A stretch of 64,000 nucleotides of DNA from Cytidiella melzeri (taxonomy: Eukaryota > Basidiomycota > Agaricomycetes > Polyporales > Irpicaceae). The translations under genes were made by a program, and so were the position numbers. The DNA is taken from assembly GCA_022592445.1 (NCBI GenBank), contig JABYQR010000199.1, positions 1 through 64,000 of the forward strand, read 5' to 3'. Below, piece after piece: positions 46,635-57,249 of the stretch (positions are counted from its first letter, which is position 1; each line of letters starts with the position of its first letter). The notes under the pieces are model-generated. The model made no database searches, was not told the DNA's origin, and was given only the letters and a program-made list of their open reading frames with translations.

Positions 46635-46646
46635 GGGCTCATAACC
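46635..46646 (-). other. Primer-binding site of copia copy 2
   Basis: GGTTATGAGCCC directly follows the 5' LTR on the minus strand and complements the anticodon region of fungal initiator tRNA-Met, as in copy 1. Confidence 0.75.
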
Positions 46647-46817
46647 TGTTAGAAGGCTATGAAAGTAGTGGAGAGCGATGAGAGAGCGAGTCTGAGAGGG
46701 ATCACACAGTGGGAGTTGGGGATCAAAAGTGCGTATCGTTGCATTGATCAGTTTTAGTCTTATATACGGTAACTACAGTGCCCGTACGTTGAGCGTCTAA
46801 TTTAATGTAGTCGAACA
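46647..46817 (-). repeat. 5' LTR of copia copy 2
   Basis: 171 bp identical to 41629-41799. A TATA-like CGTATATAAGAC motif on the minus strand lies about 60 bp from its start. Confidence 0.95.
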
Positions 46818-46822
46818 TGGGC

Positions 46823-47440
46823 TTCATATATCTTATCATTGATCTTGTGCAGTATTCACTGCTGATGCCGGGTAATTACTTGCTTTGGGAATGAAGGGTT
46901 TGAGGGTGTCTCATTAGGCCAACTCCCAGAACATGTTACATGTGTCCTATTGATGTCTGAACTGCCTCATCCCCATTGAAACTGCCACAGGCTGTGTTTT
47001 GATTGTAACTCCTGCTTATAGAGCAATTAGTGGCTGTGAAACTGTGTGGAAGAATCAAACACAGTGCTCTATGGTGATGCAACCACGTCCTGTTGATGTC
47101 TGAACTGCCTCCACCCATTGAAACTGCCACAGGCTGTGTTCTGATTGTAACTCCAGCTTACAGAGCAACTAACAACTCTGAAACTTTGTGGAAAAATCAT
47201 GGAACAAGTGCTCGCTGCTGATGCAACCACATCCTGTTGATGTCTGAACTGCCTCACACCCATGGGAACTGCCACAGGCTATGTTCTGATTCCAACTCCT
47301 GCTCAGAGAGTAACTAATGGTTGTAAAACTTTGTGAAACAATCAGATGCAGTGCTCTCTGCTAATGCAACCACCAGCTTACATTGTCCAAGAATGTAGGG
47401 GTTGAGAATGTTTTGTTAGCTTTCAAAGGACTGGGGATTC
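46823..47440 (+). repeat. Tandem array, second block
   Basis: Three to four units of about 143 bp (marker TGTCTGAACTGCCTC at about 46955, 47098 and 47244), in the same orientation as the 4772-7435 array. The first bases (TTCATATATCTTATCATT) match the array start at 4832. Confidence 0.8.
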
Positions 47441-47559
47441 TTGCTCAGAGCAAAGAATATCCTTCTGATTGTGTTCCTTGTTCAGAGAACAAGCAAAGTT
47501 TGTAAATTGCTGTTCATGTACCTGACCAGGATTCAACATCATGTGCTGCCAAGAGTGCC

Positions 47560-48969
47560 GTTAAAATCTGAAACTGAGCAACCTTTGCCCATATACTGGC
47601 CATATGTCACATTGCTAAAGAGGGCCTTTACCACTAAGCCTATCTTGGCAGTCTGGGACCCAGAGCTTCCTACACGTCTGGAGTAGATGCCTTGGGCTAT
47701 GCGACTGGAGGAATCATCTCCCAGAAATTGAAGGAAGATGGATTTTACCACTCTATTGCCTACCGGTCTGCATCTATGACTGAAGCTGAGCGCAACTACA
47801 AAATCTTTGATTGGGAAATGTTAGCCATCACCGAAGCTCTCAAAGATTGGTGCCACTACCTTGAAGGGCTCAAGGAACAGTTTGAGATCTGGACAGACCA
47901 CGCAAACCTGCGGTACTGGAAAACTGCGCAACACCTCACTCAACGTCAAGCACGTTGTTCATTACTCTTGGCTGACTTTGACTTTGTGTCGGTTCACAAG
48001 CCTGGCAGTACCATGATACATGCCAATCCTCTCTCACGCTGTCATGGATGAAGAAGACAACAAAAATCAGGTGGTACTAAAACTGAAACATTTCTGGATC
48101 CTTGCTACTAGCGCGCTTGCTACTACTTCTCCGCTTGAATCAAAGATCCGAGAATGCACAGAACAAGAAGCAGAAGTTGCACAAGCTCTCGCTACCCTTC
48201 GAAAGAAGGGTCCTTGCAAACTTGTTGGCAGTTTACTCAAATGGAAAGAGAGTGACGGACTCATCTACTACAAGGGAAAACAATATATCTCTAGCAACAA
48301 AGAGCTCTGTTATGGAATTGTCAAATCTTGCCATGGCACTCCCTCTGCTGGTCATCTGGGCAAACACAGCACCATAGAGCTAGTCTCACAGCACTATTGG
48401 TGGCTGAAGATGAATGCCTTTTCAAGGACTTCCGTACCAGACTGTGATTGCTGTCAACGCTACCAGTTAGCTCAGCACCCTAAAGCCGTACTACAGCCTC
48501 AGGAAACTCCGGCCAGACCTTGGGAACACATTGGTGTAGACCCCATCACTCAGCTTCCACCCTCTAAGGGATTCAATTTGATTGTGGTCTACATTGACCA
48601 CTACTCCGATCAAACACATATCATCCCTGCTACTACCAAAGCCAACACTGAGGGGATTGCTGATCTACATGACAAAGAAGTGTTCCAACTTCACGGTATT
48701 CCCCAGAAGGTGTTCTCTGACTGAGGACCCCAGTTTGCAGCGCACTTCATGCATGCGCTCTATCACTGCTTGGGTATAGAGACTGATTTTCCAACCGTCT
48801 ATCATCTGCAAGGAAATGGCAAAGTTGAACGCAAAAATCAGGATATTGATCTGTACCTATGTCTATTCTTTCAGCAACAACAAGATGATTGGGTCGATCA
48901 TCTGCTGGTGGCAGAGCTTTTGCTCAACTTGTGAGTACATGCAGGTAACTCTCAAACACTGTTTGAAGT
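47560..48969 (+). pseudogene. Ty3/gypsy pol remnant (RNase H and integrase)
   Basis: RNase H begins with FTTKPILAVWDPELPTRLE, then a frame change and GYATGGIISQKL, YRSASMTEAERNY, WTDHANLRYW and HKPGSTMIHANPLSR. Integrase follows with SCHGTPSAGHLGKHSTIEL (the HH pair), CDCCQRYQ (the CC pair), HIGVDPI and VYIDHYSD. The frame then ends at a TGA (48722) that interrupts the usual SDxGPQF motif, and resumes with GNGKVERKNQD. At least one frameshift (near 47684) and one stop break it. RT, protease and Gag are missing on the left. On the right the frame runs to an abrupt junction with LTR-B2. Confidence 0.85.
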
Positions 48970-49712
48970 TGACATGGATAGTCCAACAGAGACCGGATTT
49001 TTCCATCATAGTCACAAGTTTACAGCATTAGGCACCTATCTAGAGCGCTTATTTTCCGGCTAGGATTGTTACCAGACCTAACCCTAACCTGGGTCACGTG
49101 ACATCCTGCGTTATTGATCAATAGTCCAGACCCAAACCCTAGACTCAATCTGGAGCGGTTCCAGACCAACCTAGGCTATTGTTCTATTGTTCCCCTTCCA
49201 TTGTTGAGGATTCCCCCAGTTCCTATTGTTCTATTGTTTCCTGTCTATTGTCTTCCGTCTATTGTTAGGTATTCCCCAGGGATTCCCCCAGTTTCTATTG
49301 TTCTATTGTTCCTGTTCTATTGTTCTACGTACCCTGGTCCCTGATTGTTACCCTGGTCCTTTATTGTTCTATTGTTATTCCAGCCCCACAGTCACTCCTG
49401 TCCCTAGTGTGGGAACTTGTGCACAGACTACCCAGACACAGTATATATAACAGACCTTACTCTCCCTAGCTCTGCATCTTGACCTCTCTGTCATTTGCAC
49501 TGCTAGGTGAGTTACTGCATGTAACTGAGTATTATACCCTATTAACTCTGTCATTTGCACTGCTAGTATCCAGCCTCAGTGCCTGCTTGCCTGCTCATCA
49601 TTGACTTTGACCTTGTTTTGACCTTGTTGTCGTTGTTGGATATCTACCCCCCTTCCTCTCTACTTTACTCCCTTGTTAGGGCTATCAGCATAGCAGCAGT
49701 CACTCCGCAACA
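48970..49712 (+). mobile_element. LTR family B, second copy (LTR-B2)
   Basis: 743 bp aligned end to end with LTR-B1, TGACATGG to CTCCGCAACA, TATA box at about 49441. The intron-like cassette lies at 49507-49566, with 21-bp direct repeats at 49486-49506 and 49546-49566. The flanking 5-mers differ (GAAGT against TATGA). The left flank is gypsy integrase and the right flank is an internal part of LTR-C, so this junction arose by recombination or deletion rather than simple insertion. Confidence 0.85.
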
Positions 49713-49980
49713 TATGACATCATTTACTAGAATTTTCCACACTATGCCATCATAGTTCCAGCATGTTCCACAAGGTTCCAGAGAGTTCTATCATGTGATA
49801 CACAGATAACAAAAGGAGCACATCAATGATGGAGTGCGCATCATTTGATAGGCGCTGAAATAAGTGCCGGAATAAGGGCCAGATAAGTGCCAGATAAGCA
49901 CCAGGTAAGCACCTAAATATTCCCAATAATACCATTGCCTGTAATAGCAAGTCTTGTAGAAACATCAAAAATCTGTGACA
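49713..49980. repeat. LTR family C fragment (right part)
   Basis: Matches 7000-7290 of LTR-C1, including GTTCCACAAGGTTCCAGAG, the short AAGCRC repeats and the AAAATCTGTGACA end. It is truncated on the left at the LTR-B2 junction. Confidence 0.8.
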
Positions 49981-50143
49981 CTCTGTAGTCTATCAGAGCC
50001 AACATTGATAGCCTCACAACTGCACTAGCAGCATTAAGTCATGTAAATATGATAGACTCTCATATACCGTGAAAGATCAGACTGTCTTTCTGAGTCTACG
50101 TAGGAACTCATACAGCAGATAACATTGTGGGCGCTGTCACAGA
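49981..50143. repeat. 163-bp repeat adjoining LTR-C (probable internal or leader sequence)
   Basis: Begins CTCTGTAGTCTATCAGAGCC and ends ATTGTGGGCGC. The same sequence follows the LTR-C fragment at 58822-58976, so it belongs to the family-C element rather than to random flank. A CTATCAGAGCC motif ten bases inside could be a primer-binding site; unproven. Confidence 0.6.
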
Positions 50144-51045
50144 TTTTCAATGTTTCTACAAGACTTGCCTTTACAGGCAACAGTATTATTGGGAATATTT
50201 AGGCGCTTATCCAGTGCCTATCAATTGATGTGCACTCCATCCACTGCGGGCAAAGGCCAATTTCACATGACGTGAAATGATTGTGAGAGTTATTTGATAT
50301 GTTAAAAATCCCGTGAATATATAGTTATGTTTGGGGGGTTAGATTAATATACAATCAAAGACATTTTTGTGATTTTTCTACAAATTTTCAAGCCTATCTA
50401 CTGGCAGCCTTTCCGCGCTCCAAAAATCTGTGTGAATATTGATTTTTCGGGCAGATTTCCGACCAACCTAAAATTGTAAAAACAATTAGATTTCCCATGT
50501 GTGTCGGGTGATGGCAAACATAACGTGGCAAACAACTTTCAAGAACTTTTCGGTAGCACGTGCATGCAACGAGGTAGGCCGCCGGAAATTCTACCCGCCC
50601 TTTCCTTTTCTTGATTTTTTCATGCCCTTTTCCCATGCCCCGCCGAATCCGTGGAAGGCATCTTTTCCACTTGGTTTTCTGAGCCTTGAAAGGTAACTTT
50701 CCTTTCATTTTTCTTTTTGATTTAACTACCACTTAAACAACAGAAATTCCTGCGCCGGAAAAGCCACAGAATTTGTATAGCATTATTTTGTATTCTCAAA
50801 CATTAAGAAACAATTCCGATCCCAAAATTGCCTATGGATTATCTGCTGATAGTTAACATTTAAATGGGTAATCATGCAAATTTCAAGGCGTGTGAAATCG
50901 GCGTTTGCCCCTAGTGATCATTGATGCACTGATGCGCTCTCTGTCTCTGATACACTGATGCGGTCCTTTTCTTATCTGTGTATCACATGATAGAACTCTC
51001 TGGAACCTTGTGGAACATGCTGGAACTATGATGTCATAGTTTTTA
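50144..51045. repeat. LTR family C fragment in inverted orientation (split by the CACTA-like element)
   Basis: 50144-50241 reads TGTCACAGATTTTC and onward, the reverse complement of the right end of LTR-C. 50917-51045 continues it (TGTGTATCACATGATAG, GGAACCTTGTGGAACATG, ATGATGTCATAG). With 49713-50143 it forms an inverted pair of LTR-C fragments around the 163-bp repeat. Confidence 0.75.
50242..50916. mobile_element. Non-autonomous CACTA-like element (MITE-like, 675 bp)
   Basis: The ends begin CACTGCGGGCAAAGG and, on the complement, CACTAGGGGCAAACG. Over 28 bp the inverted ends match at 23 positions. The 3-bp duplication ATC flanks it (50239-50241 and 50917-50919), and deleting the element rejoins the LTR-C sequence exactly. 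CACTA ends with a 3-bp duplication are the hallmark of the CACTA (EnSpm) superfamily. The inside is AT-rich with no transposase frame. Confidence 0.8.
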
Positions 51046-51106
51046 GAACCTTCTGGCACTTCAAGATCCTCCTAGAAGAGTTGACTGCAAAAACGTTAAC
51101 ACGACG

Positions 51107-54100
51107 TCACGGTTGACAACCTTGCATCAAAACTTTGTACACAAAGGACTGAGTCCGAATGACCAGGTATGTGGACATGTCATTGATTGCATGATTATAG
51201 AGAAGTGCCCCTAACTTACCTGTTGCCTTCCAGATATCAAGCAGCAGACCACCGTGCTCATTCTCTAGGAGATTGGGATGTAGATGAAACACGCTAACTC
51301 GCTGCAAGGCTTTGAAGTGTTTCCCAATCAGGTTGTTACAATATTTGACTAAGTACTGCCCCCACACAGGATATATTGACAGCCTGTCCACTGATGAACT
51401 TTGCAGCTGAATTGCTATGAGTTGCCGGTGTGCATCGTTCCAAGCTGTATGGGACACATGCCATACATATTTGTTGAGCCCCAAAAGATATGTATGAAGA
51501 AGCTTGACAGCTGTATCACGATGGACGTTGAGACCTGAAGATGGTGTGTAATTGTTGCCAATGAAGTCGGCGACCGTGACCTGCCAATTTCAACTCACCT
51601 TCTAATACCAACAGTTTATTGTAATGATCCCTGGGACGGATCTGAGTATGCAAAGCTAGGCACCAATGTCAGCGGGGTAAGGACCTACAATGCAGTGTTG
51701 TACACATACGAGAGTCTTCCAAAAGCTTGCTATAGCGGTGCGCGGGTTGCTCGGTGAACCACTTCATGAGATCTTTCGCAATTTTGTCTTTGATCTCATT
51801 CTTGACAGCCTGACGTGCTTCACCTTTGAGCTTCTGATTCTTCAGCTGTAAGTCCTGTGTTTCTGTGTTAGAGATATGTTCATGATACAGACCACGTGCT
51901 TTCTGGATCAGCTGCTTCATCCAAAATTGCGCTATCAGATCTTTGATCCCACTTGTGGTCTGCATCGCCTCAACCTTTTGCTCATTGCCATGAGTGGCAG
52001 CAACCAGCTGGCTGACAATTCCCTTGACAATCTCATCCGTTGTATGTGCTACTCCTTCCTATGAAATGGCGGGGGACAAGTTGTCATGGATGGCCTGACT
52101 AGCCCTTAATTTTCGCAATTTACCTCTTGTTTTTATCTGTAAAACTCCGGGCTGTAGCTCAGTTGCAACCTTCTCTGCACAAGCTCCCTTTTCACGTCTA
52201 TTAAGCGCCCGTATCACGTGGCTTAGACGCTCCACACGGTCACATTACTTGCTACTACGTCACACTGGCATGTGACTTAGCTTAAGTAAGACCACATGGC
52301 TACAAGCACATGGCTCAGCCCATAGCTAGGGTTTGACGTCATAGATACTGTCCACATGGGCTCCTTATTGTTCTTTCCCTATTGTTCTCTTTATGGAAGG
52401 ATGTTCTCACAGGTGTGGGAATGGAATACAATAGTTGGTCTCCTTTTAGATAGATTTTCTCACGAGTAGAGTTCTTGGCAAGGTCTAGACAATAGCTATT
52501 GTTCTCCTTTAGGTAGTTCTTTTGTTCTTCGTTCACATGGCTTCTTGCAAAGCCTGCCCTTAACATGGTCTGTGCGCAGGTTCCTGAAGTCTATATAAAC
52601 AGCTGCATGTACGCTCCTAGCCCCCATCTCGACCTCTTGGTCTTTACTGGGCTAGGTAAGCAAACCCCCTCTTGTACTACATAGCGGGTAGTATCAATCT
52701 AACTTGGTCTTTACTGGGCTAGACAACTTGTATAAAGTCTGATAGCTGGTGAGAGCACTGTGCTGCACGCCTGCCACCGACTCCTCGTCAATATCCACTT
52801 CGTGTCCCTGTCTGTCACGTCGAGCCTTGTCTCCGTGTTACAAGTTAGAATTGAACTGCTGTGGCACCCGCATTGCGCACCTTGTACAAGCTGTGATAGC
52901 CACCGTGAGTTTCCAGTTCTCTTGCATGTCCTCTGGCATGACACTTACGGCAGAACTTGTTTCCAGTCAATCCAATATGTGAGCACAGCTCAGATTGCTG
53001 TGGACTATCAGCTGGCTCAACCTGTACTATTAGGCGAAACAAGATTTCTTGTTCCAGAAGGCAATTGTAGGCTTTGTGCCAACAATCTAGCCCTACATCT
53101 TCCGCAAACACATCAAGTTGCTCGAGTGCAGTCGCAGTGGGAGATGTTGAGCCAAAGTGGAAGAAATACTCCTGCTGAAGCTTGCAGTGCAGCAGGTTCA
53201 AATTAGCTGCGTACACGTTTGTATGTGCAATATACTGCTTCGAATGATTTCCTGACACATCGTCCGCCCACGACATCAGACCAAGTGTAAACGTTGGTCG
53301 CCCTTGGGTCTTGAGCCGCACTGGGTGGGATAATTCTTGTGTCCACTCCGGCGCTGTATCTGGTTTCAATGTGAGTGGATCAGATCAGTTTTGACTGTCT
53401 TCTGATTAAGATACGCGCTGTCAAATTGGATCTTCATGCCCTGATTTCTCAAGTCCAAGATATTGCTCATCAGATTGGCAGCAAGTATGTGCACGAATTT
53501 GTCGACATGCAAGCAAGCGACACACGTCTGCTCAATGATAGTAAGCTTTTCCTTGTATTGCAACTTGAACCATTGCACGTATTGACCTGACCGTTATTTC
53601 ATAGTCTACATGGTAGACATCTGTGCACTCAGTCTCTGTGCCTGTTTATTTGTCAATAACGCACAGCCACTTTATTGGTATCACAAATCTGCCATCTCGG
53701 AGGCGAGCTAACTCCTTAATGTAGAAATGTTGTCCAGGTGTGTTCTTGAAATCCACCCACATCAACTGTAGAAGATTCCTATCTGTGCTCATTAACCGTT
53801 CGGCTTGATAGAACTCAGAGACAGTTGATGAGACTTCTACATAGGGTCAAATATGGGGTTGCACAAGAGGATTTGCCCAGTCCTTGATATCAGCCATCAG
53901 GTGAGTACAGCTGTCATCAACATGGTTGATGGCATGCTCATGAGGTTGAACATCTGAGCGGCACCGTTGTTATAAAACTTGTTACCCAAGGTTGATACGT
54001 GCCATGTCGTCTGAATTCCCATCTCCGTGGTAAGCTTCGTCTGAAGTTTCCGTAATGCACTGAACAATGGCACGTCAGGTGTCCCGCATTCTCTCATGAC

Positions 54101-54901
54101 CCATATAATGGTCTTCAAGTGATCATCAGAGAGCCTCAAACGAGGGAGGCTGTCCAAGAAGTCAAGCATAAACATCTACAGGTGGTGAGATAAATTTCTT
54201 CTGGTCTTCTCAAACAAGCAACTTACGGTCTTCGTTTGATATGGTGCCCATTTGTGAGCATCGTGCCTTGCCTCGCACTGCTCTGCGAGAACTTCTTCGT
54301 CCTCATCCTTGTCTAGGTCTGATTGTGTAAGGTATATTGGTCAGGTCATCAGCTCTCTACTATTGAATGACTCACTCATCATTTCCAGTGCTGTGGCCAC
54401 ATTTGATAATGTTGCGTCCTCATTGTAAAACATACTTCCAGCATCTGTGTCTGAACTCCAAAACTCCCCAAGACATTGATGTGAGTAACAGCTGAGATCC
54501 TCAATCCGCTGGTTCAAGGCCTGATTCAGAGTCTGCCAGACAGCTTCACCAGCCAAAAAGTGGATGGTTTGACCACTGTCATCTTGGGTTAAGCCTTCCT
54601 CATCTGTATTCATGTTTTGAAGAACACTCGTCAGACTCTCTGAGCGAACGCGGACCACGTAAGGATGAGGCCGATGCAGGCAAATTTCCGTAAGTGAGAG
54701 TGCTGCAGCTGCGCCAACTGTCACGGGGATAGAAGGAGCCACATTGGCTATGTTTTGTTGAGACTGCCAATTCAAAGTGGTAACGTGTTTCTCTGCACAA
54801 ATGTGGGCACTCAGATGTTTTTGCACAACACTCTGTGGCTTTCCAGATTGCTCTGAACATGTAATACAGCACAGGTGGCTTGGCTGGTCAGGTATGTTCA
54901 T
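51107..54901 (-). pseudogene. Large uncharacterised agaricomycete gene (DDVSGN family), decayed
   Basis: Minus-strand exons can be followed: a Cys/His start (CCITCSEQSGK, HLSAHICAEKH), then MFMLDFLDSLPRLRLSDDHL, YIKELARLRDGRFVIPIKW, SWADDVSGNHSKQY, EYFFHFGSTSPTATALEQ, CRKCHARG, GYHSLYK joined across an intron to EGVAHTTDEIVKG, TSGIKDLIAQFW, and last QYLVKYCNNLIGKHFKALQ with LLLDIWKATGKLGALL. I know this order from multi-copy hypothetical proteins of Agaricomycetes; no function is established. A one-base shift near 53945 and in-frame stops (for example TGA near 53847) make it a pseudogene. A solo LTR-A sits inside the intron at 52059-52880. Confidence 0.75.
52082..52840 (+). mobile_element. 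Solo LTR, family A (LTR-A3), in an intron of the DDVSGN pseudogene
   Basis: 759 bp, TGTCATGGATGG to CTCCGTGTTA, with the 5-bp duplication CAAGT (52077-52081 and 52841-52845). TATA box CTATATAAAC at 52591. An intron-like cassette GTAAGC...TCTAAC...CTAG at 52656-52722 is flanked by a 20-bp direct repeat (52636-52655 and 52703-52722). Without it the host intron is 58 bp. The LTR edge lies 23 bases from the 3' splice site and is antisense to the host gene. Confidence 0.9.
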
Positions 54902-55289
54902 AAAGTCACCTTCAGCGATTACTTCAGGTTACTAATCATTGGTGAAGTTTCTGCAGCTGACTTGGGGCTCACCATCTGACCCATTGTGCTTGTGCTTTGG
55001 CGGCATGCTTTGGCACTGAAGGACACGAAGGCGACAAGGCTTGATATCACAGCCACTCATGCAGAAAGGATTCAACATCCGCTATGACAAAGGTTTGATT
55101 TTTCTTACGCAGTTTCCTTCCCGCTATGACAACATTTTTTTTTCCTTTCTTTTAAGAGGCGCTCTCCGTTTTGAGAACAGCCTGCCACGTCAAAGGTTCA
55201 TCTTCTCATTAGAAAATTGTCCTCTTACTCTCATCTTCTCCGACTCGCTTTCTCACCCACTTATTCTAATTTCCTTGCTCCTTGTCATC

Positions 55290-57249
55290 ATGGCCACACA
55301 CTTGACCATGGCTGAACAACTCAGCCTCCCAGCCAACGCGAGCTCACCAACATTGTCCCAACTGGCAGACAACGCGCATTCAAGCTCCAGGAGCTCACCA
55401 CAACAACCTGCAGCGACATGCGCCTCTTCACCTGTTTCTTCTCAGGCGGTCATTGCATCAATTGTTGTGAGCTTCAAGCGTCCTAGGGATGATGATGCTG
55501 GCAAGGCTTCAGCGCGGATATCCCGAAAGCTCAAGCTTGACAATAAGGAGAGCAAGCTTCTTACATTTGTCTCAAAGTTTTGTGTTTCCATTGGCACTGT
55601 CCTGTACATAGCATACAACCTAACTCTCAATTGAACGGCTGACGTGTAGCTGCCTCTACACAAGCAGATTCTTTTCAACATTGGTCTCTCTTTGAGGACA
55701 ATGACCAAGGCAAATCAGATTCAGGCTGTCGACGCGCAGTACAAGCTTTCCGACGTACTGAAGGTATGTTGTATAGTTGCCACTTGGACATCTCATCCAA
55801 CAATATCTAACACAGGGCAAAATTGAAATTTATGTGTACAATGCTCTGGTCTCGCCCCAAGCAACTGGGTATCTCGACGAGGGAAACCACATTGTATTGG
55901 TAAGTTTCTATCTCATCAACAATATACCTATCAACGTTGTTTGCTTCAATTCACTATTTGATACGGAGACAAGGCTCGACGTGACAAACAGGGACACGCT
56001 GTGGACAACGATGAAGAGGTGGTGGCAGGCGTGAAGCACAATGCGTTCACCAGCTATCAGACTTGTTCAGAAATCTAGCTCAGTAAAGACCAAGTTAGCA
56101 TTGAGTACTACTAGCTATGTAGTACAGGAGGGAGTGGCTTACCTAGCCCAGTAAAGTCCAAGAGGTCGAGATGAGGGCTAGGAGCGTACATGCAGCTGCT
56201 TATATAGACTTCAGGGACCTGCGCACAGACCATGTTGAGGGCAGGCTTTGCAAGAAGCCGTGTGAACGGAGAACAAAAGAACTACCTAAAGGAGAACAAT
56301 AGCTATTGTCTAGACCTTGCCAAGAACTCTACTCATGAGAGGATCTATCTAAAAGGAGACCAACTATTGTATTCCATTCCCACACCTGTGAGAACATCAT
56401 TCCATAAAGATAACAATAGGGAAAGAACAAAAGGAGTCCATGTGAACGGTATCTATGACGTCAAACCCTAGCTATGGGATGAGCCATGTGGTTGTAGCCA
56501 TGTGGTCTTACTTAAGCTAAGTCATATGACAGTGTGACGTAGTAGCAAGTAACGTGACCGTGTGGAGCGTTTAAGCCACGTGATACGGGCGCTTAATAGA
56601 TGTGCAAAGGAGTTCATGCAGAGGAGGTTGGAACTGGGTTGCAGCCCGGAGTTTTACAGATAAAAACAAGAGGTAAAGTGCGAAAAATAAGGGCTAGTCG
56701 GGCCATCCACAACACTATTGATTTACAGGCCATCCTCGAGTGTTATCCAAAATGGGGTCTTACACCGGCGGTTGAAGAGATTTTCACTCATTACCAGGTT
56801 GTCTGTACTCGCGCTTCCGAACACTTCAGCGACAGGTGCAGATATATCAAGCTTGTGGTAGGCATCTTGTCATTGTTGCAATCACTGCGATGGTTTATTA
56901 ACTAGGCTCAATACTATCATACAGATCACTCAGTCGTTGGGCACTGTAAACCAAGACGCCCTTGGTAGCCATCGTCTGAATGCCACCAATATCTTCACCC
57001 TCATCTCCAACGCTACCAAGCTCAAGGGGACTACAAGTATGAAGATCAACAGTGTCAACATCACGGTGCAGATGCTCGCTCATTTTGCGTTCCTCGTAAG
57101 CACTGCCCTTTAATCTTTCCGAGTTGTTGCAGTGTTTAACAATCTGCCTTGCTTAGCGTCACATGCTACTGGAGCTCCCTGATGGTGTCAGCTATTGGAA
57201 GACCATCGACAAACAGCTACACGACATCCGCAAACACTTCAAGGATTAA
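55290..57249 (+). CDS. Uncharacterised agaricomycete protein with an LTR in its third intron
   Basis: Six exons, 55290-55583, 55650-55763, 55816-55899, 56729-56857, 56925-57095 and 57157-57249, give 294 residues with frame kept at each join. The first join is the least certain. The amino part is Ser/Pro/Ala-rich, followed by a Lys-rich turn (RISRKLKLDNKESKLL). The rest is helical-looking (ILFNIGLSLRTMTKANQIQ, GKIEIYVYNALVSPQATGY, TLISNATKLKGTTSMKIN, MLLELPDGVSYWKTIDKQL). I know this layout from repeated hypothetical proteins of Agaricomycetes but no activity. A coding-looking stretch at 57318-57494 (LGSFYKGILGDNL, KDKHLDNLESV) could be a lost or alternative last exon. The gene next door in opposite orientation is the DDVSGN pseudogene. 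Confidence 0.65.
55959..56714 (-). mobile_element. Solo LTR, family A (LTR-A4), in intron 3 of the 55290 gene
   Basis: 756 bp with the 5-bp duplication CTATT (55954-55958 and 56715-56719). The host intron is 829 bp with it and 68 bp without it. The LTR edge lies 14 bases upstream of the 3' splice site and the LTR is antisense to the gene. Both coding exons around it remain in frame. Confidence 0.92.

Larger units (their letters stand above)
41629..46817 (-). mobile_element. Full-length Ty1/copia retrotransposon, copy 2
   Basis: 5189 bp with two LTRs of 171 bp that are identical base for base by eye, flanked by the 5-bp duplication TGGGC (41624-41628 and 46818-46822). Identical LTRs mean a recent insertion. 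Gene order (Gag, zinc knuckle, protease, integrase, RT, RNase H) is the copia order. It lies inside the array unit, because the sequences on both sides join to match 4775-4860. One missing base near 44499 splits gag-pol into two frames. Confidence 0.95.

Noticed and set aside
48970..49712. LTR-B2 as the proven 3' LTR of the gypsy remnant
   Set aside because: The integrase frame runs to the junction without a stop or polypurine tract, and LTR-B1 occurs alone elsewhere. The link is possible but not shown.
50394..50732. 112-codon frame inside the CACTA-like element as a transposase
   Set aside because: Far too short, Lys-rich, with no transposase motif and AT-biased composition. The element is non-autonomous.
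52082..56714. LTR-A3 and LTR-A4 as the two ends of one retrotransposon with the DDVSGN and 55290 genes inside
   Set aside because: They are in opposite orientation, and each has its own perfect 5-bp target duplication, so they are two independent solo LTRs.
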